From assembly GCF_002878395.1 (NCBI RefSeq), contig NC_061115.1:218257639-218321638 (forward strand): 64,000 bases of DNA. The letters run 5' to 3'. The stretch's first letter is position 1. Each line of letters begins with the position of its first letter. Of the stretch, positions 1 to 9,868 are shown piece by piece. The notes beneath the pieces are model-generated. The model saw only the letters and a list, made by a program, of their open reading frames with translations, was not told the origin of the DNA and did no database searches. This DNA comes from Capsicum annuum. Lineage: Eukaryota > Streptophyta > Magnoliopsida > Solanales > Solanaceae. The translations under genes were made by a program, and so were the position numbers.

Positions 1-410
1 ATGCTAAATGAATTTTTGTTACAACAAACAAATGAAGGTGACAATTGGCGAATTGAGCTGAAATTAAACTGGTCAAAATGATGCCCAAACTTTGAAAAAT
101 TAAAATGGGGTGAGCTAATAACTAGACGAGTCAATAACCAGTCAAAATTTAAAGGCTAAATTTCGGAGCTAACGTTTAGACAAAAGATCAACCGCCATAG
201 CTACACCAAAATGTTATTATGTACATATATTTTCTGCGTCATGTAATTTTTTAAAATTTAAATGATAAGAAAAAGACGAGTTGAACTAAATTTGAGCAGG
301 TCGAAATGATGTCTACACTTTCATAGAACAGAATGAACTAAGCTAGTAAATAGACAGGTCAATAATAAACCAAATTTAAACGGATTAAGCAAGTTATAAA
401 TTCATGGATT
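1..410. repeat. Left copy of a duplicated non-genic segment
   Basis: This AT-rich stretch has no coding potential that I can support. It is clearly related to 5883-6240 and, further on, to 9400-9640. Both begin with the same 18-base start (atgctaaatgaatttttg) and carry the same landmarks in the same order: the phrase around 'gaacagaatgaactaagct', then 'aaatttaaacggattaagc', then the AT-rich repeat family below. The window starts inside this copy, so its left edge is unknown. Confidence 0.7.
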
Positions 411-1355
411 AATTTTATGAAAAAATAATATAAACATACACCTTAACTTATTATATTAAACATACACCTTAACTTATCATATTTACACAAATCTCCAGCT
501 TTATAAAGTAATTATAAAAATTTCAACTAATTATATATCTTCGTTGGATGTATCAAGAGTTAATTATCTATCTCGATAGACCCAAGATCAAAAAAAAAAT
601 CAAAAACTAATTATGTATCTTTACAAAAAATATATATATTTTTTCATTGGATGTATTATGTATCTCAACAGATCTAAAATTGAGAAAAATGTATCAAAAG
701 TTAATTATGTATCTCGATAGACCCAAAATCGAAATTTTCAGTAATTATGCAAAATATCAGAATTTTTTGTAATTAAACTCCAAACTGTCGAAATTTATGT
801 TGTTTATGAAAAAACATAACATAAACATACACCTTAAATTATCATATTTACACAAATTCTCACCCTTACAAAATAGTTACAAAAATTTCAGCTAATTATG
901 TATCTTTGTTGGATGTATCGGGAGCTAATTATATATCTCGAAAGACCCAAAATTAAAAAAATGTATAGGGAGCTAATTATGTATCTTTACAAAGAAAAAA
1001 TGTATCTTCATTGGATGTATTATGTATCTTGACAGATCCAACATCAAAAAAATATACAGAAGGCTAATTATGTATTTTTACAAAGAAAAAACTGCATCTT
1101 CATTGGATGTATTATGTATCTCGACATACCCAAAATCGAAAAAAATATACTGGGAGCTAATTATGTATCCTTACAAAGGAAAAAAATGTATTTCATTAGA
1201 TGTATTATGCATCTCGACAGACACAAAAGAAAAAAAAGTATCGAGAGCTAATTATGTATTTTTACAAATAAAAAAGTATCTTCATTGGATTTATTATGTA
1301 TCTCGACATATCCAAAATCGAAAAACTGTATTGGGAGTTAATTATGTATCTTTAA
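411..1355 (+). repeat. AT-rich dispersed repeat with internal minisatellite (two head-to-tail copies)
   Basis: Two adjacent copies (about 411-800 and 800-1355) of an element that begins with a 'gaaaaaataacataaacatac' type end. Its body is irregular tandem units of the phrases 'gctaattatgtatct', 'tcgttggatgtatc' and 'acagacccaaaat'. Other copies are at 9641-10965, 43243-43935 and, inverted, 44875-45215. Long open frames through it (for example 1022-1576) only follow the repeat period and change frame between units, so I do not call a gene. The right end of the second copy is lost at a LINE insertion. Confidence 0.7.
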
Positions 1356-1452
1356 ACAACAACAACATACCATTGTATTCCCACATAGTGGGGTTTAGAG
1401 AGGGTAGAGTCTACGCGGACCATACCAATGCCTCAGATGAAGTAGAGAGGTT
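1356..1452 (-). mobile_element. RTE-type LINE 3' tail, inverted
   Basis: The reverse complement reads as the typical 3' end of a Solanaceae RTE-like LINE: a 'cctctctacttcatctgagg' phrase, a 'ccccactatgtgggaatac' phrase, then a (TTG)n tail. It abuts a plus-strand LINE body that starts near 1453, so the two pieces are in opposite orientation. Confidence 0.7.
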
Positions 1453-2616
1453 GAAATGGAGGCTCGCTTTGGAGTCTTGTGTGATAAGAAGGTGCCTCCT
1501 AAGATTAAAGGTAAGTTCTATAGAGTGGCAGTCTGAATGGCTATGTTGTATCGAGCGGAGTGTTGGCCCGTTATGAACTTCCACTTCCAAAAGTTGAAGG
1601 TGGCGGAGATGAGGATGTTGCAATGGATGTGTGGACTTACCAAGAGGGATAGAGTTAGAAATAAGACTATTCGGGAGAAGGTAGGAGTGGCTTCAGTGGA
1701 GTACAAGATGCGAGAAATGAGGTTGCGTTGGTTCGGGCATGTGCTGAGTAGGGATGTGGATGCTCCAGTTCGGAGGTGTGAGATGCTAGCTATGGATAGT
1801 TTCAGGCGGGGTAGAAGTAGGCCGAAGAAATATTGGGGTCTGTAGTGTCTTGTAGCCTTTTGTTCATGGTGTTTTAGTGATGGCCATGATTTCGTTTGGA
1901 TAGTTTATAATGTTACTTTGTGGGTGTCTTGTTTTCTTTAATATCTAGCGGTGTGATATCCCTTGTTGTTGTTTGCTTTTATGTTTTTTGTTTGTTATTT
2001 GTTATTTGTTATCTGTCCTAAGCCGGGGTCTATTGGAAACAACCTCCCTACTTCATCTAAGGTAATGGTATGGACTATGTACACAATATTGGTGTTTGTC
2101 CTGACTTTCTTACCATATTTGGGTTTTCCTTTAGGTACCATAATAGGGTTTTCCTTTTGGGAAAAGGAAAATATATTCTCCATATTTGGCTAATCCTTAT
2201 TCTCGTAGGAAAAGGTTATAAACTCTATAAATAGAGACTCCTTGCTTCTAGTTTTGTAGCATCCACAATGTAGTCCTAGGGGTTTGAGAGTTTCGTTTGG
2301 GGAGAGACTTTGTAAGACACAAGTGTTGCGGGATCACTTGTGTGAGCCTCTTTTATTCTGAGTGAATTGTGTGAGGTTGTCTCTCTTGACAGTTTGTACT
2401 CTCTTTTATATAATGGATTGCTCATCTCCTTTTGTGGATGTAGTTCGATTGACTGAGCTACGTTAAATTATTGTGTCTTCTTATGTGGCGTCTTTCGAGG
2501 TTTGCTTTGCTAGCTTCCGCATGACACCTGATTATTTCGGTCCTAACACACAATACCCTCTCCAGGCCCAACTTTGTGGGAATACACGGGGTAATGTTGT
2601 TTTGTTGTTGTTGTAG
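1453..2616 (+). mobile_element. RTE-type LINE, 5'-truncated, with decayed reverse-transcriptase C-terminal ORF
   Basis: The open stretch at 1537-1845 translates to the familiar end of plant RTE-like LINE polyproteins. It reads [20 protein letters not shown], then the conserved LRWFGHV, a VRRCE-like segment and RPKKYWG. The frame before 1537 is shifted. The 3' untranslated part runs to the 'gtctattggaaacaacctcc' phrase near 2030, and the (TTG)n tail is at 2560-2616. A 460 bp LTR-like sequence (2089-2548) splits the 3' UTR. The copy is dead. Confidence 0.8.
2089..2548 (+). mobile_element. Solo LTR, Copia-like, nested in the LINE 3' UTR
   Basis: About 460 bp sits between two copies of the 7-mer cacaata (2082-2088 and 2549-2555). 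The LINE tail reads continuously once the insert is removed. The insert has a TATA-like 'tataaatagaga' near 2236 and ends in CTAACA, as LTRs do. It lacks any internal region, so it looks like a solo LTR. The left end is TTGG rather than TGTT, probably decayed. Family assignment to Copia is from general resemblance only. Confidence 0.55.
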
Positions 2617-2736
2617 TTTTTTTTTTCTTTTAATAACCGAGAAATTGGGGGCAGAGGAAGGAGAAATGGAGAATCGAACCCACACCAGCAAGGTGAACAT
2701 TTAAAAAGCCAATCAACTGAGCTACTAAGATTCTCC
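2614..2736 (-). mobile_element. tRNA-derived SINE
   Basis: The reverse complement starts with a tRNA-like head. It has a box A-like 'tagctcagttgattggc' and a box B-like 'gggttcgattctcc', and it ends in an A-rich tail (the T run at 2617-2634 on the plus strand). It lies directly after the LINE (TTG)n tail. It is not a functional tRNA gene, because no acceptor-stem pairing is evident. Confidence 0.55.
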
Positions 2737-3372
2737 AGTGCTGATCGTAATAGGTACCTTTGAAAAAAAAGATTACAAAACTAGAATATTTAAACAACTA
2801 TGAGCAAATTGACCGAGTAGTTACAAGAGAAGTTGACTAACAGATCTATCACATCACAAACACACACACACACAAAGACATATATGTTACATTCTCGTCG
2901 CTGAAGACATTATGATCGGTGATAGGCATCGATGGCGATGATGACGATTGTCCTTTCTCGAACACCCTGCATGAACGTTGGATGCTTTGTGCACCTGGTT
3001 ACCGTTTATCGGAAACTCTTGTACCCATATGTTGAATGTTAAATGATCATCATTGTGATTTTGAGAGTCATATAAGTACCAGTTACAGTAGAGAACAATG
3101 AAAAAAGAGTAAAAGTATCAATGGAAGATTAGAAGCAGAGCAAGAGAAGTAGGATGAGAGGAAGAGAATGAATTTAGTGTAGATTATTATTCTCAATCTT
3201 GATTCTTAAAGTACACATGGATTCAGTATATATATAGTGGTTTGTAACTGACTCTAATTAACTAGGTGAGCTAACAATCTAGAATGATCTATAACCAACT
3301 CAATGTATAACTAACTTACCTAACTAGTGGAGCCTATAACAACTTTAACTAACTTATGAATTAGTTTATTAC
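2737..3372. other. Intergenic, no gene seen
   Basis: Contains a short (CA)n run at about 2862-2875 and AT-rich DNA just downstream of the HMA-like gene (its 3' flank on the minus strand). Nothing else is supported. Confidence 0.5.
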
Positions 3373-3600
3373 TCAACACCATAAAAGTTCTGGTTTTCTC
3401 CCAAGTTTTTCCAACATGGTTATAATTGTTGAAGGATCAACTGTGCCTGAAATGATTAAATTTCCAAGCTTTTCATCAATTTTCACTGAATGAACATCTT
3501 GGATTTTTAGTAACATGTTTTTCAATTCCTTCTCACAAATCTTGCTGTGTATTTTCTGCTTCAAAGCAAATTTGTTTGGATAAACCAATGAATATGCCAT
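3373..3600 (-). CDS. Small HMA-fold protein with a degenerate metal-binding motif
   Basis: A 75-residue single-exon ORF. The ATG at 3600-3598 (MAYSLVYPNKF) has a good plant context, and the frame upstream has no ATG. The body follows the heavy-metal-associated domain pattern: a first strand (FALKQKIHS), a helix (ELKNMLLKIQ), the V-HSVKID strand, GNLIISG, and a PSTIITMLEKLGRK helix. HMA domains of the HIPP/ATX1 type bind metal through M-x-C-x-x-C. Here the loop reads I-H-S-K-I-C, so the first cysteine is serine and only one remains. That argues for loss of classical copper/zinc binding. There is no C-terminal CaaX box (it ends LLWC). HMA-only proteins with degenerate motifs are common in plants; the role is unknown. 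A missed short exon on either side cannot be excluded. Confidence 0.55.
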   Translation of the reverse strand: MAYSLVYPNKFALKQKIHSKICEKELKNMLLKIQDVHSVKIDEKLGNLIISGTVDPSTIITMLEKLGRKPELLWC

Positions 3601-3689
3601 TTGAAATTGCAAAGTTTTTTTTTCTTTTCTCAGGAATAGAGTTGTGAAATTGTAAGTTATAATTTCCTCTAAGTTGCTTTCTTGAAATA

Positions 3690-4595
3690 CTTATAGGTAA
3701 AAATAGCAGTCCAGTGTATTAAAGCTCTTGCTATATCTGGAGTCTGGGAAAGGTTCAGACCACAACGATCTAGTGTATGCAGCATAGTCTTACCCCACAT
3801 TTTTGCAAGAGATTGTTTCCATGATTTGAAACTCGTGTTTGAAATACTTATAGATAGACCGACAAAAGGCTCCGTATAATAGACCTTAGCCTTGTACCAC
3901 ATTTCTGCAAGAGGTTGTTTCCACGACCTAAACTCGGGTTTAAAATCTTGTGTTTGAAATACTTATAGATAGATTGACAAGAGGTTGCGTATAATAGACC
4001 TTAACCTTACACTAAATTTCTGCAAGAGGTTTTTTCCATGATTTGAACTCGTGTTTGAAATACTTATAGATCGATAGACCGACAAAAGGCTGCGTATAAT
4101 AGACTCACACCACATTTCTGCAAGAGGCTGTTTCCACGACTTGAACTCATGTTTGAAAGACGTATAGATAGACCGACAAAGGCTACGTATAATAGACCTT
4201 AGCCTTACACCACATTTCTGCAAGAAGTTGTTTCCACGAATTGAACTCGTGTTTGAAATACTTATAGATAGACCGACAAAAGCTGCGTATAATAGACCTT
4301 AGCCTTACATTTGAACTTGTGGTTGAAATACTTATAGATCGATAGACCGACAAAAGGCTGCGTATAGTAGACCTTAGCCTTACCCCACATTTCTGCAAGA
4401 AGCTGTTTCCACGAATTGAACTCGTGTTTGAAATGCTTATAGATAGAACGACAAAAGGTTGTGTATAACAGACCTTAGTCTTACACCATATTTCTACAAG
4501 AGGTTGTTTTCACGACTTGAACTTGTGAGTGAAACACTTATAGATAGACCGGCAAAAGGCTGTATATAATAGACCTTTGCGGCTCGGTCATTTGC
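3690..4595 (-). repeat. Tandem array derived from a TS-type SINE fragment
   Basis: About eight units of roughly 95-110 bp. Each carries, on the minus strand, a box B-like 'gaattcgtggaaac' or 'gacttgaac' phrase, the SINE phrase 'cttgcagaaatgtggtgtaa', 'ggctaaggtctattatacgc' and a unit-specific 'tctataagtatttcaaacac' linker. The leftmost part (3690-3800) extends further into the SINE 3' region ('agtgtattaaagctc'), so the array seems to have grown from one truncated SINE. Open frames on the minus strand (3669-3902, 3963-4223, 4183-4398) simply trace the repeat. Confidence 0.75.
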
Positions 4596-5579
4596 TGGAT
4601 CTCATGCATAGTAGAAGTTTAATGCATGGATTATATTTTTTTAGTATTAGATAGACCAACATGATGCAAGGGCAATAAGGGACACGGTAATATTTATTGA
4701 CTAATTCTATCATATGATAATATAATCATCATCATATAAGTATAAAGTCCTGGTTAAGTTAATTAATTAAAAATTTGTAATTCCACTGAAACTTACAGAC
4801 TATTTGACTTTATTCATCATAAGTGATGTATATTTTTACTTTATTTACAAGTAACAAATGGAAAGAGTAGTTAATTTTCCAAATGGTCATTCAATTTTAC
4901 TTGAGCCGCGGGTCTATGGGAAACGATTTCTAATTAGATTGAGTACACACGATCCCCTTCAGACTCTACTTACTGAACTACATGAAGTATATTATTGTTA
5001 TCGTCTTATACCGGAAATTACCCGACTCAAAAGATCCAAAGAAAAGTCATTTATGTTTTGCTAGAAAACATTTTTCTTCGTACCAAACACACTCTTAATG
5101 CCGACTCACATATAATTTAAAAACAAGTTTTTAGTATCGCGAAAAGATTATCTCGAATTCGAGCTTTAAAAATGAAATTATCTCTAACAGAGAATGTGGA
5201 ATATCATGATGCGAATTCAAACAAATCGAGCTTTGAAATGGATATCAGATACTTACTGTTAAATAAATTAAAAGAAAAAAAGTTTTATTATCATCAAAGA
5301 TTATAGTGACGTGTGTCAAAGTTTTCTGTTCTTAACCATAAATTTAGAGTTCGAGTTTTGAGAAGATAGCCGATGACACATTCAGATTAATCGAACCTTA
5401 AATCAAGTATCAACATCAAAATGGATATAAAACTTTATTTTTTGTAACCAAAAAATAATCAAACAATTACCTTTATTCTAGATCAATGTCAACAAAAACC
5501 AAATTTCAAGGCAAGCGAATTTGAAAAATCAAGTTTCTAGTTGAATAAAAGAAAGTAAGAGTAAAGATTTTCAATCATT

Positions 5580-5635
<56 letters not shown>

Positions 5636-5882
5636 CATTGTTCTTTCTTTATCATTTACCAAAGAAACATTATTTTGTCTAATTTTAATTGACTTCTAAA
5701 GCTGTATTAAAATTGGAAAAAATTATTTTCAATACCTACCCTTCAATGTTGAATTTTTTTAAAAAAAAATAACTTGTTTTATTCATTAATATAATACATG
5801 TTTAAGTTAACTTGGAAGAACTTTCATTATCTACAAGAAGTTTAGCATTAATAATCTTATTATTTGATCATCTGAAATAATT
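4596..5882. other. AT-rich intergenic DNA with (AT)n microsatellite
   Basis: No gene is supported. A perfect or near-perfect (AT)n tract runs from about 5582 to 5632. A weak LINE-tail-like phrase ('gagccgcgggtctatggga') lies near 4900. Confidence 0.5.
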
Positions 5883-6261
5883 ATGCTAAATGAATTTTTG
5901 TTCCAACAAACAAATGAAGGTGATAATTGGCAAATTGAGCTGAATTTGAACAGGTCGAAATGATGTTCGAGTTAATAATCAATCAAAATTTAAAGGTTAA
6001 ATTTCAGAAACAGCGCCTAATATTTATGCAACAGATCAACCACCGTAGCTAACGTTTGGCTAATCTCAAGTCATGGTTACATTTAGACAACAAACGTAAT
6101 TTGACTCCTGAAAGTCTTTTACGAATAAAAATACAAATACAGTTGATATAAATACAATTGTTCCTTGTAAATATATATACAAAATCACATGGCATCAAAT
6201 ACATATGCATATGACTGTTGAATAGAACTACGAAAACAGTTCAACTATATAATTGAATGCA
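5883..6261. repeat. Right copy of the duplicated segment, first part
   Basis: Resembles the start of the window (positions 1-180), sharing the same opening phrase and 'caacaaacaaatgaaggtga'. The homology resumes after the Copia element at about 9400-9640, so the second copy has been split by later insertions. Confidence 0.65.
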
Positions 6262-6279
6262 TATCGAATACATATACAC

Positions 6280-6458
6280 CCTTGGAGTAACTGGTAAAGT
6301 TGTTGTCATGTGACCACGAGGTCACAGGTTCAAGCCTTGAAAACAGCCTCTAGCAGAAATGCAAGGTAAGGCTGCGTACAATACACCCTTTTGGTGGGAA
6401 CCTTCCCCGGACACCGCACATAACTGTAGCTTTAGTCCACCGGACTGCCCTTTTTTTT
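6280..6458 (+). mobile_element. TS/SolS-type SINE with 18 bp target duplication
   Basis: A near full-length tRNA-derived SINE. It has the head 'ggagtaactggtaaagttg', a box B-like 'caggttcaagccttg', then 'gcagaaatgcaaggtaaggc', the 'ccccggacaccgcacata' region and a poly-T-ending 'gactgccc' terminus. It is flanked by perfect 18 bp repeats (atatcgaatacatataca at 6262-6279 and 6459-6476), the signature of target-primed insertion. Confidence 0.88.
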
Positions 6459-6545
6459 ATATCGAATACATATACATGTGAAATATACAATACTATGACG
6501 TACGACATATCAAATACATTTAAAAAATACATGAGACATCAAATA

Positions 6546-6783
6546 TGTTATAAATGTATTTACATTATAGTGAATGTCTATCAAGATCTACTTTGATAAC
6601 TATTAGGATTTGAAGCATCCATCTTTTACTCAGACTAGGAGTAAATTTTTCCTATAAATAGAGGGATTTTGTTTATTGTATTTACAATCTTATGATCTCT
6701 CATCCCTCAAGAGAAGAAATAAAGAAGTCTCCCTCTTCTCTCTCTATTTATTCTTCTTGTTTGTTCTTTATTGTTTTATAACA
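6546..6783 (+). repeat. Copia 5' LTR
   Basis: 238 bp, TG...CA, with a TATA-like 'cctataaatagaggg' around 6652-6666 and a pyrimidine-rich R/U5 stretch. It differs from the 3' LTR at scattered positions and lacks one 'tctatcaagatc' duplication that the 3' LTR has at about 9129-9152. Confidence 0.88.
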
Positions 6784-8261
6784 CGTTATCAGTACGAGAC
6801 TCTGACAAACAAGGTGAGATTATAAATCTAAATGATTTCAAGGTTAGTAATTCTTTATGTTATCTTTCTTTTGCTACTATTAATATAATTGTTATTGGAT
6901 TTGAGGAAATAATAGATTTGGAACCATTTATATTTTAAATTTATTAATCAAAAATAATATTATCAAAAAGGATGATAATATGTTGGGTTCAAGTCCCATC
7001 GATTCATGCCTAAGACGCCTTTATATGGATAAGATGTTGAGTTTGAATCTCAATACACGATATTGATGATATTATGATGACTAAAGCAAAATAATGGGTG
7101 TTTAATAAAAAGTCATGGAATTCGACCCATTGAATATGCTCCATTTCATGAAGTGAATGTGGTAGCAATATATGATAAGTCTAAAATATGACAACTTACT
7201 TCATTCTTTAGGTGTATTTGGTAGCAGTGCATAATATGTCTGAAAGAAGATAAGTGATTAAATGCACAAATATACCCGTGGAGGGGCAATATGATAATGA
7301 TCATCAAAAGTGACGATATTTTCTCACGCTTATATGATTATAAGATATACTAGAGAAGAATATATACTAGAGAAGAATTCTCTACATCATATGTATGCCT
7401 CGATTTGCTTTTGAAGTAGCAAAATCTTGAAAGAGGTTATAAGCTATCGTAAGTTGATAGGCTTAAGGCACGATTATATTCAATTCTTGGGGAATGAAAA
7501 ACTTATTAATGCAAACGTACACTTGATTGTGATTGTATGAAGAGTTTATGAAGAGCCTACGACATAACACTTCATAAAACCTTATGTAAGGTTCATGTGC
7601 CTGAAAATAATGAAGTAATGAGATCTCAAAATGTTATGTCGCATTGTGAATCGATACTAAATGATATATCATCAATATATTTGACACTATATTGGCGCAA
7701 TATTGTGAAAGATTACGAGGATCTTAATTCTACGTTAATTTAAGCATGCTGACGTAGAAACATTTATCAAGTGACATGAAAGGATGTATCTTGGTAAGTA
7801 TTAAACTTATTTGATTTGCAGTCCAGATATTTGAAGATGTCACTCATGAAATATTGAATATTGTCACTTGACAAAACTTATGTGAAAAACTGTTAAGGAT
7901 TCAAAATGCTTGAAGCATATAAAAGTTTCTGGAAACTTATTTATAATCCTTATATTGTATAAGCTTATAGCTTGAAAATCATTGGAACTCTTGGAGAGTT
8001 TTCAAAGCAATAGATTATTTGCTGAAATTTGAAATATATCGAATTGGATTGGTTATGAAGTACCATATCTTAGTGCAATTGATGCACTCATGTACCTTGC
8101 AAATACTACAAGGCCTATAGCCTTTTTGGTTAATATGTTAGCAAGGTATATTTCTACTCCTACTAGGAGACATCGAAATGGGATAAGATACATGATCTTA
8201 TTTTAATCTAAAGATTGCAGTCCCAATCTTACTGATCATGCTGATGTTGGGTACTCACCTA

Positions 8262-8960
8262 ACCCGCATAAATCTCGATCTCAAACATGCAATGTGTTCA
8301 CATATGGGGATACTGTCATATCTTGGAGATATACAGAGCAGTCTATCATAGCCATCTCATCGAACCATGCGAGATTATAGCTATTCATGAAGCAAACCGA
8401 CAATGTGTGTGGTTGAGGTCCACGATACACCGCATAAAGCTCGATCTCAAATAGGCTATGTGTTCATATGTGGTGGTACTTCCATATCTTGGAGATATAC
8501 AAAGCAGTATATCGTAGCCACTTCATCAAATCATGTTGAGATAATAGCTATTCATAAAGCAAGCCGAGAATGTGTACGGTTGAGGTCTATGATACATCTC
8601 ATTCGAGAAAAATATGATGTGAAATATGACAATCTACCCACAATTTTATACAAAGATAATTCAGCATACATAGCACATCTTAAGGAAGGATTCATAAATG
8701 GAGATAGAACGAAGCACATTTTGCCAAAGCTTTTCTACATACATGAGCTACAAAAGAATGATGATATTAACGTGCAACAGATTCGTTCAACTGACAATGT
8801 AATTGATTTATTCACCAAATCTTCTCCAATTGCAATTTTCAAGAAGATGTTGTACAAGATCGGGATGCAGAAGTTCAAGGATGTTCTCATTAGGGGGTGC
8901 AAATACGCGTTGTACTCTTTTTCCCTTTCAAGGTTTTGTCCCATCGGGTTTTCCTTGTAA
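8262..8960 (+). pseudogene. Copia RNase H domain remnant with an internal tandem duplication
   Basis: The frame at 8403-8960 gives the Copia RNase H core. It has KARSQIGYVFICGGTSISW, TSSNHVEIIAIHKASRECV, an ILYKDNSAYIAHLKEG segment with the conserved DN, TKHILPKLFYIHELQ and a DLFTKS end. Immediately upstream (about 8262-8421) is a second copy of the first part, about 170 bp, with frame damage and stops. The tail (residues after about 160) runs into 3' non-coding sequence. Not a functional gene. Confidence 0.85.
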
Positions 8961-9097
8961 GGTTTTTAATGAGGCAGCCTATATGCGTATTGTTAGAGAT
9001 GTGTACTCTTTTTTCTTCACTAGATTTTTTTCCCACTGGATTTTTTCTAGTAAGGTTTTAACAAGTCACATTATCTATCTAGACATTCAAGGGGAAG

Positions 9098-9340
9098 TGT
9101 TATAAATGTATTTACATTATAGTGAATGTCTATCAAGATCTATCAAGATCTACTTTGATATCTATTAGGATTTGAAGCATCCGTCTTTTACTCAGACTGG
9201 GAGTAAATTTTCACTATAAATAGAGGGGTTTTGTTCATTGTATTTACAATCTTATGATCTCTCATCCTCAAGAGAAGAAATAAGAATTACTGTCTCTATT
9301 CTCTTTACTCTTCTTCTTTATTCTTTCTTATTTTATAACA
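9098..9340 (+). repeat. Copia 3' LTR
   Basis: 243 bp partner of the 5' LTR, preceded by a polypurine tract at 9089-9097 and followed by the target duplication aaata. TATA-like 'ctataaatagaggg' at about 9219-9232. Confidence 0.88.
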
Positions 9341-9345
9341 AAATA

Positions 9346-9640
9346 CATATACACTAGCTATTAATTTAAGCCATTGTTGTGATTTATACTCATTTCAAAC
9401 CTTCGCTATAATATGTTATTATGTACGAATAATTTTCTACTGTCATGTAATTTTTAACTAATATTTTTTGCATCATGTAATTTTTCCAAAGTTAAGTGGA
9501 TTAAGCAAAAGACGGGTTGAATTGAATTTGAGCAGGTCAAAACGATGTTCACACTTTGATGAAACAGAATGAACTAAGCTAATAAATAGACGGGATCAAT
9601 ATTGAACCAAATTTAAACGGATTAAGCAAGTTATAATTTT
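9346..9640. repeat. Right copy of the duplicated segment, second part
   Basis: Continues the homology to positions 200-410, including 'gaacagaatgaactaagct' and 'aaatttaaacggattaagc'. It leads into the AT-rich repeat family at 9641 just as at 411. Confidence 0.7.
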
Positions 9641-9816
9641 ATTGTCTAATTTTATGAAAAAAATAACACAAACATTCTCCTTAACTTATCATATTTACAC
9701 AAATCTCCGGCCTTATAAAGTAATTATAAAAATTTCAACTAATTATATATCTTCGTTGGATGTATCAGGAGCTAATTATATATGTATCACGACAGACCCA
9801 AAATTTAAAAAAATAA

Positions 9817-9868
<52 letters not shown>

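Larger units (their letters stand above)
6546..9340 (+). mobile_element. Copia LTR retrotransposon, complete ends but internally decayed
   Basis: The two LTRs (6546-6783 and 9098-9340) are closely similar, start TGTTATAA and end TATAACA. They are bounded by the 5 bp target duplication aaata (6541-6545, 9341-9345). A primer-binding-like 'cgttatcagtacgag' follows the left LTR, and a polypurine 'aaggggaag' precedes the right one. The internal region is only 2.3 kb and keeps recognisable RNase H coding sequence near its 3' end. Gag, protease, integrase and most of the reverse transcriptase are gone or unreadable. It cannot be autonomous. Confidence 0.9.

Noticed and set aside
1022..1576. 184-residue open frame
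   Set aside because: Runs through the AT-rich minisatellite and into an inverted LINE tail; no domain, and the frame is set by the repeat period.
2614..2736. tRNA gene on the minus strand
   Set aside because: Box A and box B are present, but there is no convincing cloverleaf or acceptor stem and there is an A-rich tail; a SINE head.
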